40,207 nucleotides of DNA from GCA-2746365 sp964651445. Its GTDB lineage: Bacteria > Pseudomonadota > Gammaproteobacteria > SZUA-229. Under the pieces are notes generated by a model. The model worked only from the letters and a program-made list of their open reading frames with translations, was not told the DNA's origin and searched no databases. The DNA is taken from assembly GCA_964651445.1 (NCBI GenBank), contig CAZYYW010000008.1, positions 1 to 40,207 of the forward strand, read 5' to 3'. Of this stretch, positions 1-7,397 are shown piece by piece. The position numbers and the translations under genes are program-made. Within the stretch, counting starts at the first letter, position 1. Each line of letters starts with the position of its first letter.

Positions 1-118
1 TATTTCGCCCTACGGGTCATCAGCAAAAAGCGCTGATGTTCAAATTTGTTCCAGAAAAATTTAGTCCGACCCCGGGTGTCATGTAGGTTATTGAAAAATA
101 ACAATATATAGTGCCTAG

Positions 119-141
119 TCCGCATTCGTTGCGGATTTTTT
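119..141 (+). terminator. Rho-independent terminator of an upstream gene outside the window
   Basis: A six-base-pair stem (TCCGCA at 119-124 with TGCGGA at 130-135) closes a five-base loop and is followed at once by six T. This is the usual form of an intrinsic terminator reading rightward. The gene it ends lies before the window. Further left, 18-24 and 32-38 form another seven-base-pair stem (CATCAGC / GCTGATG) with no T tail, of unknown role. No gene is supported in 1-259. Confidence 0.7.
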
Positions 142-227
142 ATTACCTGTAATTTCTCTCCTGTGCAGTGTAGTCGTAAAGGTTCACAATCAAGCACTTT
201 CATGTAAGGATGCACATATGCTATGAT

Positions 228-242
228 TATCATCAGATGATA
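228..242. promoter_or_regulatory. Palindrome in front of the tumE-tumA pair, candidate operator
   Basis: TATCATC-A-GATGATA is a perfect 15-base palindrome. It lies between a possible -10 box (TATGAT, 222-227) and a strong Shine-Dalgarno sequence (AAGGAGG, 248-254). Antitoxins with a helix-turn-helix, like the one encoded at 613-966, commonly repress their own operon by binding such a site. The palindrome is seen directly; the operator role is inferred. Confidence 0.45.
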
Positions 243-259
243 TGTTTAAGGAGGAATGT

Positions 260-616
260 ATGAGCCGTGATAAGGCATTAGATTACTTGCTCGAATTAGA
301 TGGAACTGTATTTGTAGAGAGCAATGGTTATTGACATAAGATCGAAGCTAAATTAACGGATACTACAAAAGAACGCCCTCATGGTATTAGTTATTGCTTA
401 ACATTACACAACGGAAAAAACGAACGAATATTCGGCATAGACAACGCACATCAGGTTAAAAGCAGGCGTAAGGGTTATAAGGCAAGAATTATTGAATATG
501 ACCATATGCATGTGGATAGAAAAGATAAAGGCACTGTTTATGTTTTTATCAATCCTGGTCAGCTATTAGAAGATTTTTACGTCAGAGTTAATGAAATATT
601 GCAAGGTGATGTATGA
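260..616 (+). pseudogene. tumE: TumE-type toxin gene (DUF6516) interrupted by an in-frame TGA
   Basis: Read through one TGA at 332-334 (codon 25), this frame gives a 118-residue protein with the hallmarks of the TumE toxin family: a stretch like KERPHGISYCLTLHNGK, then IFGIDNAHQVK, YDHMHVDRKDKG and a C-terminal LLEDFYVRVNEIL. The stop follows NGY and precedes HKIEAK, a place where the family usually has Trp, so a single TGG to TGA change explains it. The start ATG has an AAGGAGG five bases upstream. The frame ends in an overlap with the tumA start (ATG 613, TGA 614-616), the usual coupling of toxin and antitoxin genes. Neighbouring genes use TGA as a normal stop, so recoding is unlikely. The toxin is probably inactive; a sequencing error is possible. 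Confidence 0.72.
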
Positions 617-966
617 AGAGAATAAAAATAGGCATCATGTCCAGAGAGGACTTCCAGAAAAGGGCAGTTTCTATCGCAAAGGGTGAATACAAACCTAAGC
701 GAGGTGAACCCAAAGTGTTTTTTAACTCGATGAGGTCACTAAGTGAAGTACTGAGCGATAAAAACCGACAATTATTAAAAATTATTGCAGAAAATCAACC
801 GGAGACACTCGCCGAACTCGCCGAACTATCAGGCCGCCAACCGTCAAATATCAGTCGCACATTAAAAACACTTGAAGCGTACGGAATTGTCGAAACAAAA
901 AAAACGAGTCGTTCAAAACGCCCTGTAGTTAAAGCACTCGATTTTGATATTCAGCTGAGTGCGTAA
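613..966 (+). CDS. tumA: TumA-type antitoxin, winged helix-turn-helix DNA-binding protein
   Basis: This 117-residue protein has an N-terminal region with REDFQKRAVSIAKG and then a winged helix-turn-helix at about residues 55-105 (LLKIIAENQPETLAELAEL, then SGRQPSNISRTLKTLEAYG). That layout matches the HVO_A0114-like antitoxins paired with TumE/DUF6516 toxins. The start ATG overlaps the toxin stop, and AAGGTG lies four bases before it. In such pairs the antitoxin neutralises the toxin and is expected to repress the operon, here perhaps through the palindrome at 228-242. The gene is intact although the toxin in front carries a nonsense codon, so its translation now depends on its own ribosome site. 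The pair assignment is by recognition, without a search. Confidence 0.75.
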   Translation: MKRIKIGIMSREDFQKRAVSIAKGEYKPKRGEPKVFFNSMRSLSEVLSDKNRQLLKIIAENQPETLAELAELSGRQPSNISRTLKTLEAYGIVETKKTSRSKRPVVKALDFDIQLSA

Positions 967-1089
967 TAATTGAATTGAAACTCACGGCCAATATCTAAAA
1001 CCATAAATACTGTGATAGTATCAAGGAAAACCAATGCACGGGATGCACATTAAATAACAAAGGCAAGGAGGCAATAGAACAATAAAAGG

Positions 1090-1124
1090 TTAAGGGCACA
1101 AGCAATTAATAGAGGTGCCCTTAA
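1090..1124. repeat. Ten-base-pair perfect inverted repeat upstream of the MazG-like gene
   Basis: TTAAGGGCAC (1090-1099) and GTGCCCTTAA (1115-1124) pair perfectly around a 15-base loop and end 15 bases before the next start codon. There is no T run on the plus strand, so it is a poor terminator. It may be a regulatory hairpin or operator. Role unknown. Confidence 0.5.
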
Positions 1125-1139
1125 GGGTTAAACCAGTAA

Positions 1140-1496
1140 ATGAGCAGCACCGATCTCAACACCTTAAAACTTCGTCTACGTGACTTCGCTAAGGCACGCG
1201 ACTGGGATCAATTCCACTCACCAAAAAATCTCTCCATGGCGCTCAGTGCCGAAGTGGCTGAGATCATCGAACATTTCCAGTGGCTTACCGAAGAACAAAG
1301 CAAAAATCTTGCTGAAAATAAACTTAAAGAAGTTGAAACCGAACTGGCTGATACGCTTATTTATTTGATCCGCCTGGCGGATAAACTCGATATCGATCTG
1401 TTGGCGGCTGCCACAAACAAAATAGAAAAAAACGAACTGAAGTATCCTGTCGATAAAGCAAAAGGAAATGCAAAAAAGTATACGGAGTATGTTTGA
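1140..1496 (+). CDS. MazG-like / DCTPP1-like nucleotide pyrophosphohydrolase
   Basis: This 118-residue protein is full length for the all-alpha NTP pyrophosphohydrolase family related to dCTPase (RS21-C6) and MazG. It would hydrolyse a non-canonical or excess (d)NTP to the monophosphate and pyrophosphate. Visible family features are DFAKARDWDQFHSPKNLSMAL, the metal-binding E38-x-x-E41 and E68-x-x-D71 pairs, and the C-terminal KYPVDKAKGNAKKYTE. It acts in the cytosol in house-cleaning of nucleotide pools. There is no clear Shine-Dalgarno sequence. It stands between an antitoxin gene and an HNH remnant, so it may belong to the accessory region, but the gene itself is intact. The precise substrate cannot be read from sequence. 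Confidence 0.85.
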   Translation: MSSTDLNTLKLRLRDFAKARDWDQFHSPKNLSMALSAEVAEIIEHFQWLTEEQSKNLAENKLKEVETELADTLIYLIRLADKLDIDLLAAATNKIEKNELKYPVDKAKGNAKKYTEYV

Positions 1497-1498
1497 AT

Positions 1499-1927
1499 GT
1501 TTTTATTCAAACGACAAGATTTTTCCACGATGTTTCGATTGTGTCTACTGAAAAATCAACATATATCAACGCTCGTGTAGGACAAGGAAGATATCGCAAC
1601 AATTTAATCGGTTACTGGAAAAAATGTGCATGAACTGGTTTTGGTGATGTTAGATTTTTGGTGGCTTCTCATATCAAGTTCTGGAAGTACTCGGATAACA
1701 AAGAGCTACTAGATCCTTATAACGGCCTTTTATTGCTTCCTAATTTAGTTAAAGTTTTTGATCTTGGATTTATTACTTTTTCTGAAACGGGTAATATTAT
1801 TATTTCAAGTTATTTGGAAGAGTGTGAAAAACTAGGCATTACAGAAAGCATGCAATTAAAGTTAGCAGAGCAACATCATCCTTATATGCATTATCACCGT
1901 GATGAAATGTATGAAAGTAAGGTTTAG
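1499..1927 (+). pseudogene. HNH endonuclease remnant, 5' truncated with an in-frame TGA
   Basis: From about 1565 the frame reads INARVGQGRYRNNLIGYWKKCA, then a TGA at 1631-1633, then TGFGDVRFLVASHIKFWKYSDN, DPYNGLLLLPNL and a C-terminal HHPYMHYHRDEMYES. This is the C-terminal half of the common HNH endonuclease type with ASHIKPW and DPYNGLLL motifs. In relatives the residue at the stop is usually Val, as in CAVTG. The normal N-terminal half is missing: upstream of 1499 the frame runs into the stop of the MazG-like gene, and no start codon is seen. An ORF can reopen from TTG at 1658, but that would lack the front of the nuclease domain. A decayed defence or mobile-element gene is the best reading. 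Confidence 0.7.
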
Positions 1928-1929
1928 AT

Positions 1930-2100
1930 ATGCTGATATTAGATAAAACAAATACTCAAAATCTAGATTTTTATATCCTAAATGAGCAGCCCATATCTTG
2001 TGGTCTCTGCGGTGCACGAACTGATTTTGAAGATATTACTGACAAAATTTAGTTATACCAATGCTTGAATGAAAACTGTGGATATAAATTTATTATGGAA
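1930..2100 (+). pseudogene. Small zinc-ribbon-like ORF broken by TAG and cut by the scaffold gap
   Basis: The ATG is three bases after the HNH remnant stop. The frame gives about 40 residues ending in CGLCGARTDFEDITDKI, a TAG at 2050-2052, and then continues in the same frame as LYQCLNENCGYKF up to the N run. The two halves together give a CxxC...CxxxxC pattern, as in a small zinc ribbon. A CAG to TAG change would explain the stop. I do not recognise the family. The 3' end is lost in the gap. Confidence 0.45.
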
Positions 2101-2200
2101 NNNNNNNNNNNNNNNNNNNNNNNNNNNNNNNNNNNNNNNNNNNNNNNNNNNNNNNNNNNNNNNNNNNNNNNNNNNNNNNNNNNNNNNNNNNNNNNNNNNN
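2101..2200. other. Scaffold gap (100 N)
   Basis: Exactly 100 undetermined bases, the usual placeholder for a gap of unknown size. The flanks share no sequence, unlike those of the second gap. The missing DNA holds the end of the zinc-ribbon ORF and the first codons of the NERD helicase gene. Confidence 0.97.
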
Positions 2201-4045
2201 CAGTTAATTCCAAATATCAATACCTGCCTATCCCGGATGACTTCAGGGGAAAAGCGACTGGCGCGTCGTCTGGAAGCTTATCTCGAAGACGACTATCTTT
2301 GTTGGTACGACATTCCCGTTGGCCGCAAGAACCGATATCCTGATTTTATTATTCTTAATCCTGCTCGTGGCTTGTTGTTTCTGGAAGTCAAAGACTGGTG
2401 TCTTGATACGATAAAAAAAATATCCAAATCACGAGTAGAACTGCTGACGAATAATGGAAGAGTTACAGTCGCTAACCCGATAGAACAGGCACGGCAGAGT
2501 GCCTATCAGGTCGTTAATATGCTGTCTGCGGACAGTGAATTGGTTACTCAATCAGGTGACTACAAAGGAAAATTGAAATTTCCTTATGGTTACGGTGTTG
2601 TGTTTCCTAATATTACTCAAAGCCAGTTAAATAAAGCGCTAGGTGCAGACGGAATGCATGTGCTTCCAGAGCACCTGGTGCTTTGCAAGGACGAAATGAC
2701 TGAAAGCCGCGATGCAGAGGAGTTTCAGCAGCATTTATGGGGCATGTTTAATTACACTTTTAGCCAAAAACTTAGTCTTCCTGAGATCGAGAGGATTCGG
2801 TGGCATTTGTTTCCAGAGCTTAGAATTGAGAATTCTCAGAGCGACTTGTTTATAGAACTGGACGATGATGATCTGGAGGTGCCACCTACCATTCCTGAAG
2901 TCATTAAAGTTATGGATCTGCAACAGGAACAGTTAGCCCGCAATTTGGGAGAGGGTCATCGTGTTATTCATGGAGTTGCTGGTTCAGGTAAAACCATGAT
3001 TCTCGGGTTTCGCGCTATGCAGTTGGCGGAAGCACTTAACAAGCCAATTTTAGTGCTATGTTTTAATGTATCGCTTGCATCACGTTTGCGTCATTACGTG
3101 CTAGAAAAACAAATTGAAAATAAGGTGCAGGTGTATCATTTTCACGACTGGTGTGGTCAGCAGATTAAAACTTATCACTGCGACGTGCCTGATGGTGAAG
3201 CACCTTATTGGGAACGGCAGGTTTCTGCCGTTATTCAAGGTGTAGGGAAAGCTCAAATTCCTCGCGCACAGTATGGTGCTGTTCTCATCGATGAAGGTCA
3301 TGACTTTGAGTCCGAATGGCTGCAACTGATTACTCAAATGGTAGATCCTGCAACAGACACAATATTGTTGCTATACGATGATGCTCAATCGATTTACAAA
3401 AAAAGGTCTGGGCTTGATTTCAGCCTCTCTAGCGTAGGCATTAAAGCGCGTGGTCGCACGACGATTCTCAAACTTAACTATCGAAACACAAAAGAAATAT
3501 TGGATTTTGCGTATCAGTTTTCTCAGGAGTTTATCTCGGAGGAGGCGTCGGATGATGACCATATTCCTGTCATCTTACCTGAGTCAGCCGGTGCGTCTGG
3601 CCCGACACCGGTATTCAGACAATTTGATGAACAGAGCGTAGAACTGAATTACATAACACGCTGCGTTGAAAAATGGTTGGCTAACGGGCAATCTGCCGAT
3701 GAGATTGCCATATTGGTTCCAACCAATAAGCAGGCGGAAATTATTTCACAGCACTTACAACGAGCAGGGGTTGCTAATCTTTGTATGGTGAGTAAAGCAA
3801 ATAAGGCGGCATACAATCCAGATCAAAAGCTTGTCAGTGTATTGTCTTTTCATAGCAGTAAAGGGTTGGAATTTGAAACTGTGATCCTGGCTGGAATTAA
3901 CAGAATTCATTTTGTTGCAAAAGAATTGGCTGATCAGGTAAGACTTATGTATGTTGGAATGACCCGCGCCAAATCGCAACTTCTTATCACTTCCAGTGAA
4001 AACACGCAGTTCACGGAGCGTTTAGTTCAAATAGTTGCCCCTTGA
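2201..4045 (+). CDS. NERD-domain superfamily 1 (UvrD-like) DNA helicase, 5' end in the gap
   Basis: The sequenced part encodes 614 residues. The N-terminal NERD nuclease-related domain shows VGRKNRYPDF and GLLFLEVKDW, near 2310-2400. The helicase follows: Walker A GVAGSGKT (2972-2995), Walker B LIDEGHDF (with DEGH at 3290-3301 in place of the usual DExQ), LLYDDAQSIYK, LNYRNTKEI, SFHSSKGLEFETVIL and QVRLMYVGMTRAK. The protein likely unwinds and perhaps cleaves DNA; NERD helicases occur in accessory and defence settings. Relatives begin M-x-x-hydrophobic-IP before the conserved TSGEKRL stretch, so only a few N-terminal residues should be missing in the gap. The gene is otherwise open to its stop and sits beside three decayed genes. 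Confidence 0.85.
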   Translation, partial: QLIPNINTCLSRMTSGEKRLARRLEAYLEDDYLCWYDIPVGRKNRYPDFIILNPARGLLFLEVKDWCLDTIKKISKSRVELLTNNGRVTVANPIEQARQSAYQVVNMLSADSELVTQSGDYKGKLKFPYGYGVVFPNITQSQLNKALGADGMHVLPEHLVLCKDEMTESRDAEEFQQHLWGMFNYTFSQKLSLPEIERIRWHLFPELRIENSQSDLFIELDDDDLEVPPTIPEVIKVMDLQQEQLARNLGEGHRVIHGVAGSGKTMILGFRAMQLAEALNKPILVLCFNVSLASRLRHYVLEKQIENKVQVYHFHDWCGQQIKTYHCDVPDGEAPYWERQVSAVIQGVGKAQIPRAQYGAVLIDEGHDFESEWLQLITQMVDPATDTILLLYDDAQSIYKKRSGLDFSLSSVGIKARGRTTILKLNYRNTKEILDFAYQFSQEFISEEASDDDHIPVILPESAGASGPTPVFRQFDEQSVELNYITRCVEKWLANGQSADEIAILVPTNKQAEIISQHLQRAGVANLCMVSKANKAAYNPDQKLVSVLSFHSSKGLEFETVILAGINRIHFVAKELADQVRLMYVGMTRAKSQLLITSSENTQFTERLVQIVAP

Positions 4046-4466
4046 GTAATCAATAAAGTGATCACATACAGCATACCGGTTTCAATAATAAATTGAAGAA
4101 ACCGAGGCAGAATGCCGCATTTAGCCATTTTATAAAGTGACGTTTGGTACGAAAATATTGGTGCAATTATGTGATTAGCCTTGACCAGTGGTACGGTTAA
4201 ACTAGTTAAAGAGAGATGGTGGGATTATTTTTTGTTTTTATTAGCTACACATAAGTAACATATACGTTACTATTTATTCAGCACGAAACCACTAGGATAC
4301 AGAAATGGACGAATTATTTACAGGGTTGTAGGTAAGGATAAATCTTGTGTCCCTTAACGCGCTTACTGGTGAACAAATAAAAGTTATTGCCTTTTGTCAT
4401 CAACTCCATTAATCCACTTTTCCCCATTCCAATCGCTACTAAATACGTAAATATATAATTAATAAA
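4046..4466. other. Intergenic stretch without a gene
   Basis: AT-rich, with no supportable ORF. It holds a seven-base-pair hairpin (CGGTTTC 4077-4083 with GAAACCG 4098-4104) just after the helicase gene, lacking a T tail, and an 18-base dyad AGTAAC-ATATAC-GTTACT at 4254-4271 that could be an operator. No promoter was assigned for mtfA. Confidence 0.5.
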
Positions 4467-5240
4467 ATGATTCAATTAATCCGTAATTGGTTTAACAACC
4501 GTATTATCAAACGCTCGATGGTTACTCAAGCTGAATGGGGTCAGGCGTTTGCTTCTCTGCCATTGCTTGTTGGTTATACCGCTAAAAATAAACGTATGCT
4601 TAAAAACTTAGCTATTTTGTTTTTGCACCGTAAAATATTTGAGGGTGCGGACGGGCTTGTTGTTACGCAAGAAATGGGATTAGTTATTGCTTTGCAAGCG
4701 TGTATTCCTATTTTAAAAATGGACATTAATGCTTATGATGGCTGGGTTTCTATTATTGTATATCCTGTAGGGTTTTCTCCGAAGCGTGAAGTTATGGATG
4801 AATTTGGCGTGCGCCACACGGTGCAGTCGCATTTAGCAGGGGAGGCCTGGCAACGTGGACCTGTGGTTTTAGCCTGGGATGAAACCGCGCATGCAGGCGT
4901 TATCGATGGGCACAATTTGGTTATTCATGAATTCGCGCATAAGCTGGATATGCAAACGGGTAGCGCGAATGGTTTTCCCCCCTTACATTCAGGTATGAGT
5001 TCAACGACCTGGTTTGATGTATTTATGCGTGATTTTGCAGACTTTCAGCATCGCTGCAAACAATCAAAACATAGTGATATTGATTGCTATGGTGCTACTT
5101 CACCTGCTGAGTTTTTTGCGGTTTTAAGTGAGGTGTTTTTTGAACGCCCTGATGTTATTAAAAAACACTATGCTGATGTTTATACGCAGCTGAAATTGTA
5201 TTATCGACAAGATCCTTTATTGCGGTTACAGAATTTGTAA
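4467..5240 (+). CDS. mtfA: MtfA-family zinc metallopeptidase (Mlc titration factor A)
   Basis: This 257-residue protein matches the MtfA family length. The zinc site is visible as H154-E-F-A-H158 inside LVIHEFAHKLDMQ, with a downstream glutamate in SPAEFFAVLSEVFFE (about 213-226) as third ligand. In Escherichia coli MtfA is a cytosolic peptidase that binds the glucose repressor Mlc and so affects ptsG expression; whether Mlc exists here is unknown. It stands alone between the accessory region and a palindromic repeat. The ATG follows an AT-rich leader with no clear Shine-Dalgarno sequence. Confidence 0.93.
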   Translation: MIQLIRNWFNNRIIKRSMVTQAEWGQAFASLPLLVGYTAKNKRMLKNLAILFLHRKIFEGADGLVVTQEMGLVIALQACIPILKMDINAYDGWVSIIVYPVGFSPKREVMDEFGVRHTVQSHLAGEAWQRGPVVLAWDETAHAGVIDGHNLVIHEFAHKLDMQTGSANGFPPLHSGMSSTTWFDVFMRDFADFQHRCKQSKHSDIDCYGATSPAEFFAVLSEVFFERPDVIKKHYADVYTQLKLYYRQDPLLRLQNL

Positions 5241-5342
5241 TCCAGCCTATTATCACTGCTGTCCCATTAACTTTAACAAATTCTGGCGACAACCTTGCAG
5301 TACCATGATACGCCAGATATTAATACAATCCGAGACATGAAT

Positions 5343-5433
5343 GACGACCTGCAATCTGAGGCCCGCTGTAAACACATCCATGTGTGCTCGGATGCTGCGT
5401 CCATGCGGCTACGGTCGCAGCTTGCAGGTTGTC
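5343..5433. repeat. Compound palindromic intergenic repeat
   Basis: The ends (GACGACCTGCAA at 5343-5354 and TTGCAGGTTGTC at 5422-5433) are inverted with one mismatch. Inside are a tight hairpin ACACAT-CC-ATGTGT (5372-5385) and a second stem GCTGCG ... CGCAGC. The CTGTAAACACATCCATG and GTCCATGCGGC core resembles a palindromic repeat type common between genes of Gammaproteobacteria. The remainder of 5241-5547 holds no gene. Confidence 0.65.
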
Positions 5434-5547
5434 AATCGGTAATATTCCAGTATTAAATAGCTTTAAGACTGCGTACAACAGCACACGGCTAATTAATTGT
5501 CACGCTAAATTACTATGAAAGTTATTCAATAGTTTGATAAAAATGGA

Positions 5548-5748
5548 TTATTCCTTACCCTCATACACCGCCATTATCTCCCCTAGTTCATGGATAATCT
5601 GCTGAACTTCCGTTGGGCTAAATCCTTCAAGGTCTGTTAAAACCTCTCCGTTACCTGCTTTTTCCAGCAATTGGTTTATATCACTGCATCCTGATGTGCA
5701 CAGTGATTCGATTTTATTGCTTACTTTTTTTGATAAGTCAGGGTTCAT
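5548..5748 (-). CDS. Small hypothetical protein coupled to zapE
   Basis: A 66-residue acidic protein of no recognised family. It contains two cysteines (LCTSGCSD, about residues 16-23) and a helical-looking C-terminus (SPTEVQQIIHELGEIMAVYEGKE). The start ATG overlaps the zapE stop by four bases, so the two genes are translationally coupled and this is the last gene of the unit. The coupling and the clean reading frame argue that it is real. Function unknown; a role with ZapE is only a guess from position. Confidence 0.6.
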   Translation of the reverse strand: MNPDLSKKVSNKIESLCTSGCSDINQLLEKAGNGEVLTDLEGFSPTEVQQIIHELGEIMAVYEGKE

Positions 5749-6863
5749 GAAAAGGGTTTGTGTGGGCGACTTAGGTAGGTGGGTGAGCGCATTTCTATTA
5801 GTCGGCTGCTGGTTCGGTGGAAGGCAAATTCTAACATGTCGCCCTGATAAAGTTTTTCTGGCTGTGCGTGGGCGCTGGCGATGAGTTTTACGTTTTTGTC
5901 GTACAGTTCATCAATTAGGTAGATAAAGCGTCGCGCTTTGTCGTCGCTGTACTCGGTGAGGACAGGAATGTTACTGACAAAAATGGTGTTAAATTGCTGT
6001 GCTAGTTCGATGTAATCCTGGGCGGCACGGGGTGTGGAGCAGATGCTATCAAAATCGAACCAGGCAATTTCCTGACTACAACGAACGCTTTGAACCTCTC
6101 TGCCAAGAATGATAAGCACTTGTTTTTCTGTTATCGGTGTTACGGCTAGTGTAAGCATGCGCTGTGTTATTTTTTGGTTGGTGTCATCATCTATGGGAAA
6201 ATAATAGGTGTCACTTTTTTCCAGCAAGGAGGCGCGATGATCGACACCGCCGTCTAAATGAAATACTTCAGTATGTCTTTTGATGAGTTCGATTGCTGGT
6301 ATAAAACGTTCACGTTGCAGGCCGTTTAAATACAGGTCGTCGGGAATGCGATTTGATGTGGCTACTAGGCATAAGCCATGTTTGAACAGGGCGTGTAATA
6401 ATTCGCTGAGTATCATGGCATCGGTTATATTGGTGACGATGAATTCATCTATGCAGATTACTCGGTATTGTTTTGCCAGTTGTTTGGCAATATGTTGCAA
6501 CGGATTTTTTTTGCTTTTAGTATTATCCGCGCTGAAGGTGCTGAGTTCTTCATGGACATCCAGCATAAAATGGTGAAAGTGGACGCGCTTTTTTTGTGAA
6601 ATGTTCAGTTCTTCATAAAATAAATTCATTAGCCACGTTTTGCCACGACCAACGCCACCCCATAAATATAAGCCCGGTATTGATGGTGGCAGTTGACGGT
6701 GAAAGGGTGATATTTTCTTTAGTGAATGCCAAAATGTACTGTCGGCTTCAACCGTTAGTGCCTGGCTGAGTGCTTCCAGTTTGGCAACGGCCTTTTGCTG
6801 AGCCGCATCTTGTTTCATCTCAGATTGCTGTAATGCTTGTTGATATTTTTCGGTGAGCGACAT
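5745..6863 (-). CDS. zapE: Cell division protein ZapE (AFG1-like ATPase)
   Basis: With ATG at 6863 the protein has 372 residues, as in Escherichia coli ZapE. It shows Walker A GGVGRGKT (about residues 69-76), the family stretch RVHFHHFMLDVHEEL, Walker B VICIDEF followed by TNITDAMIL, and ATSNRIPDDLY. ZapE associates with the Z-ring and affects FtsZ assembly, mostly under stress. A longer reading from TTG at 6878 is open, but MSLTEKYQ is the more family-like start. It is the first gene of a two-gene unit with the 66-residue protein. Confidence 0.93.
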   Translation of the reverse strand: MSLTEKYQQALQQSEMKQDAAQQKAVAKLEALSQALTVEADSTFWHSLKKISPFHRQLPPSIPGLYLWGGVGRGKTWLMNLFYEELNISQKKRVHFHHFMLDVHEELSTFSADNTKSKKNPLQHIAKQLAKQYRVICIDEFIVTNITDAMILSELLHALFKHGLCLVATSNRIPDDLYLNGLQRERFIPAIELIKRHTEVFHLDGGVDHRASLLEKSDTYYFPIDDDTNQKITQRMLTLAVTPITEKQVLIILGREVQSVRCSQEIAWFDFDSICSTPRAAQDYIELAQQFNTIFVSNIPVLTEYSDDKARRFIYLIDELYDKNVKLIASAHAQPEKLYQGDMLEFAFHRTSSRLIEMRSPTYLSRPHKPFS

Positions 6864-6982
6864 GTGTGCGGCAAACAACCTGCGTTAGCGTCAATTCTAT
6901 AAAAGAGTGCGTATTATTGCACAGTCCAGTGGATAATTGACGGCGCCGCCTGATAGGGTGCGGTGCCTGACTGTCTATGCCC

Positions 6983-7150
6983 TTAAGGAGCCTCTGAATA
7001 AGTCGTGAATCGGCATCTTTCAGGTTAGCTTATCCTGCTTCCGCGTTGTGAAACTTCGCAATAGCCAGCTATTACGCGCGTTCCACGCCTTGAACCAGAA
7101 CAAGCTAATCTGCAATCTGCTCGACCCAGACTTGTTCAGAGGCTCCTTAA
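6983..7150. mobile_element. MITE-like element, copy 1 (168 bp with TTAA ends)
   Basis: Bounded by TTAA at both ends. Its terminal inverted repeats are about 22 bases (TTAAGGAGCCTCTGAATAAG and the complement of the right end) with one mismatch. An inner pair of arms (GGTTAGCTT / AAGCTAAT region) lets almost the whole unit fold on itself. It has no coding capacity. A second copy lies at 16302-16469, same orientation and length, with only two differences that I could find. The TTAA may be the target duplication. It would need a transposase supplied in trans. Confidence 0.8.
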
Positions 7151-7163
7151 CTGCATATCCACG

Positions 7164-7192
7164 TTGTCGATATTGGCTGAATTTGGTAGAAT
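7164..7192 (+). promoter_or_regulatory. Candidate sigma-70 promoter of pyrG
   Basis: TTGTCG (7164-7169), a 17-base spacer and TAGAAT (7187-7192) fit a sigma-70 promoter, with four and five matches to consensus. It begins 14 bases after MITE copy 1 and would give a leader of roughly 200 bases before pyrG. The leader holds no gene; I see no recognised riboswitch in it. Confidence 0.45.
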
Positions 7193-7397
7193 GTTCTCCC
7201 GAGCAGACTGGGTGATTATATTCCTGACTTTGTGAATCTCTTTTTCGTTACGGGTCACTTCATTTAGTTCTTTCTCAACGCGCCTATTGCAGTCGTTTGA
7301 CAGGCAGCCTTAGCAGTTAACCTTTATAGGTAATCCTCGCGGGCAGCCAATACAGGCATTTCTTTCTTCATCGTTCATCAACCAGGGCCAATTTTTA

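Noticed and set aside
332..334. TGA in the TumE frame as selenocysteine or recoded Trp
   Set aside because: No SECIS-like context was evident, and many genes in the window (for example ycaR and exbB) use TGA as their normal stop. A nonsense mutation or read error is simpler.
1090..1124. Ten-base-pair inverted repeat as terminator of tumA
   Set aside because: No T tract on the plus strand and its end lies only 15 bases before the next gene; listed only as a repeat.
2101..2200. First N run as another unmerged overlap
   Set aside because: The sequences on the two sides share no repeat, unlike the second gap, so real sequence is probably missing.
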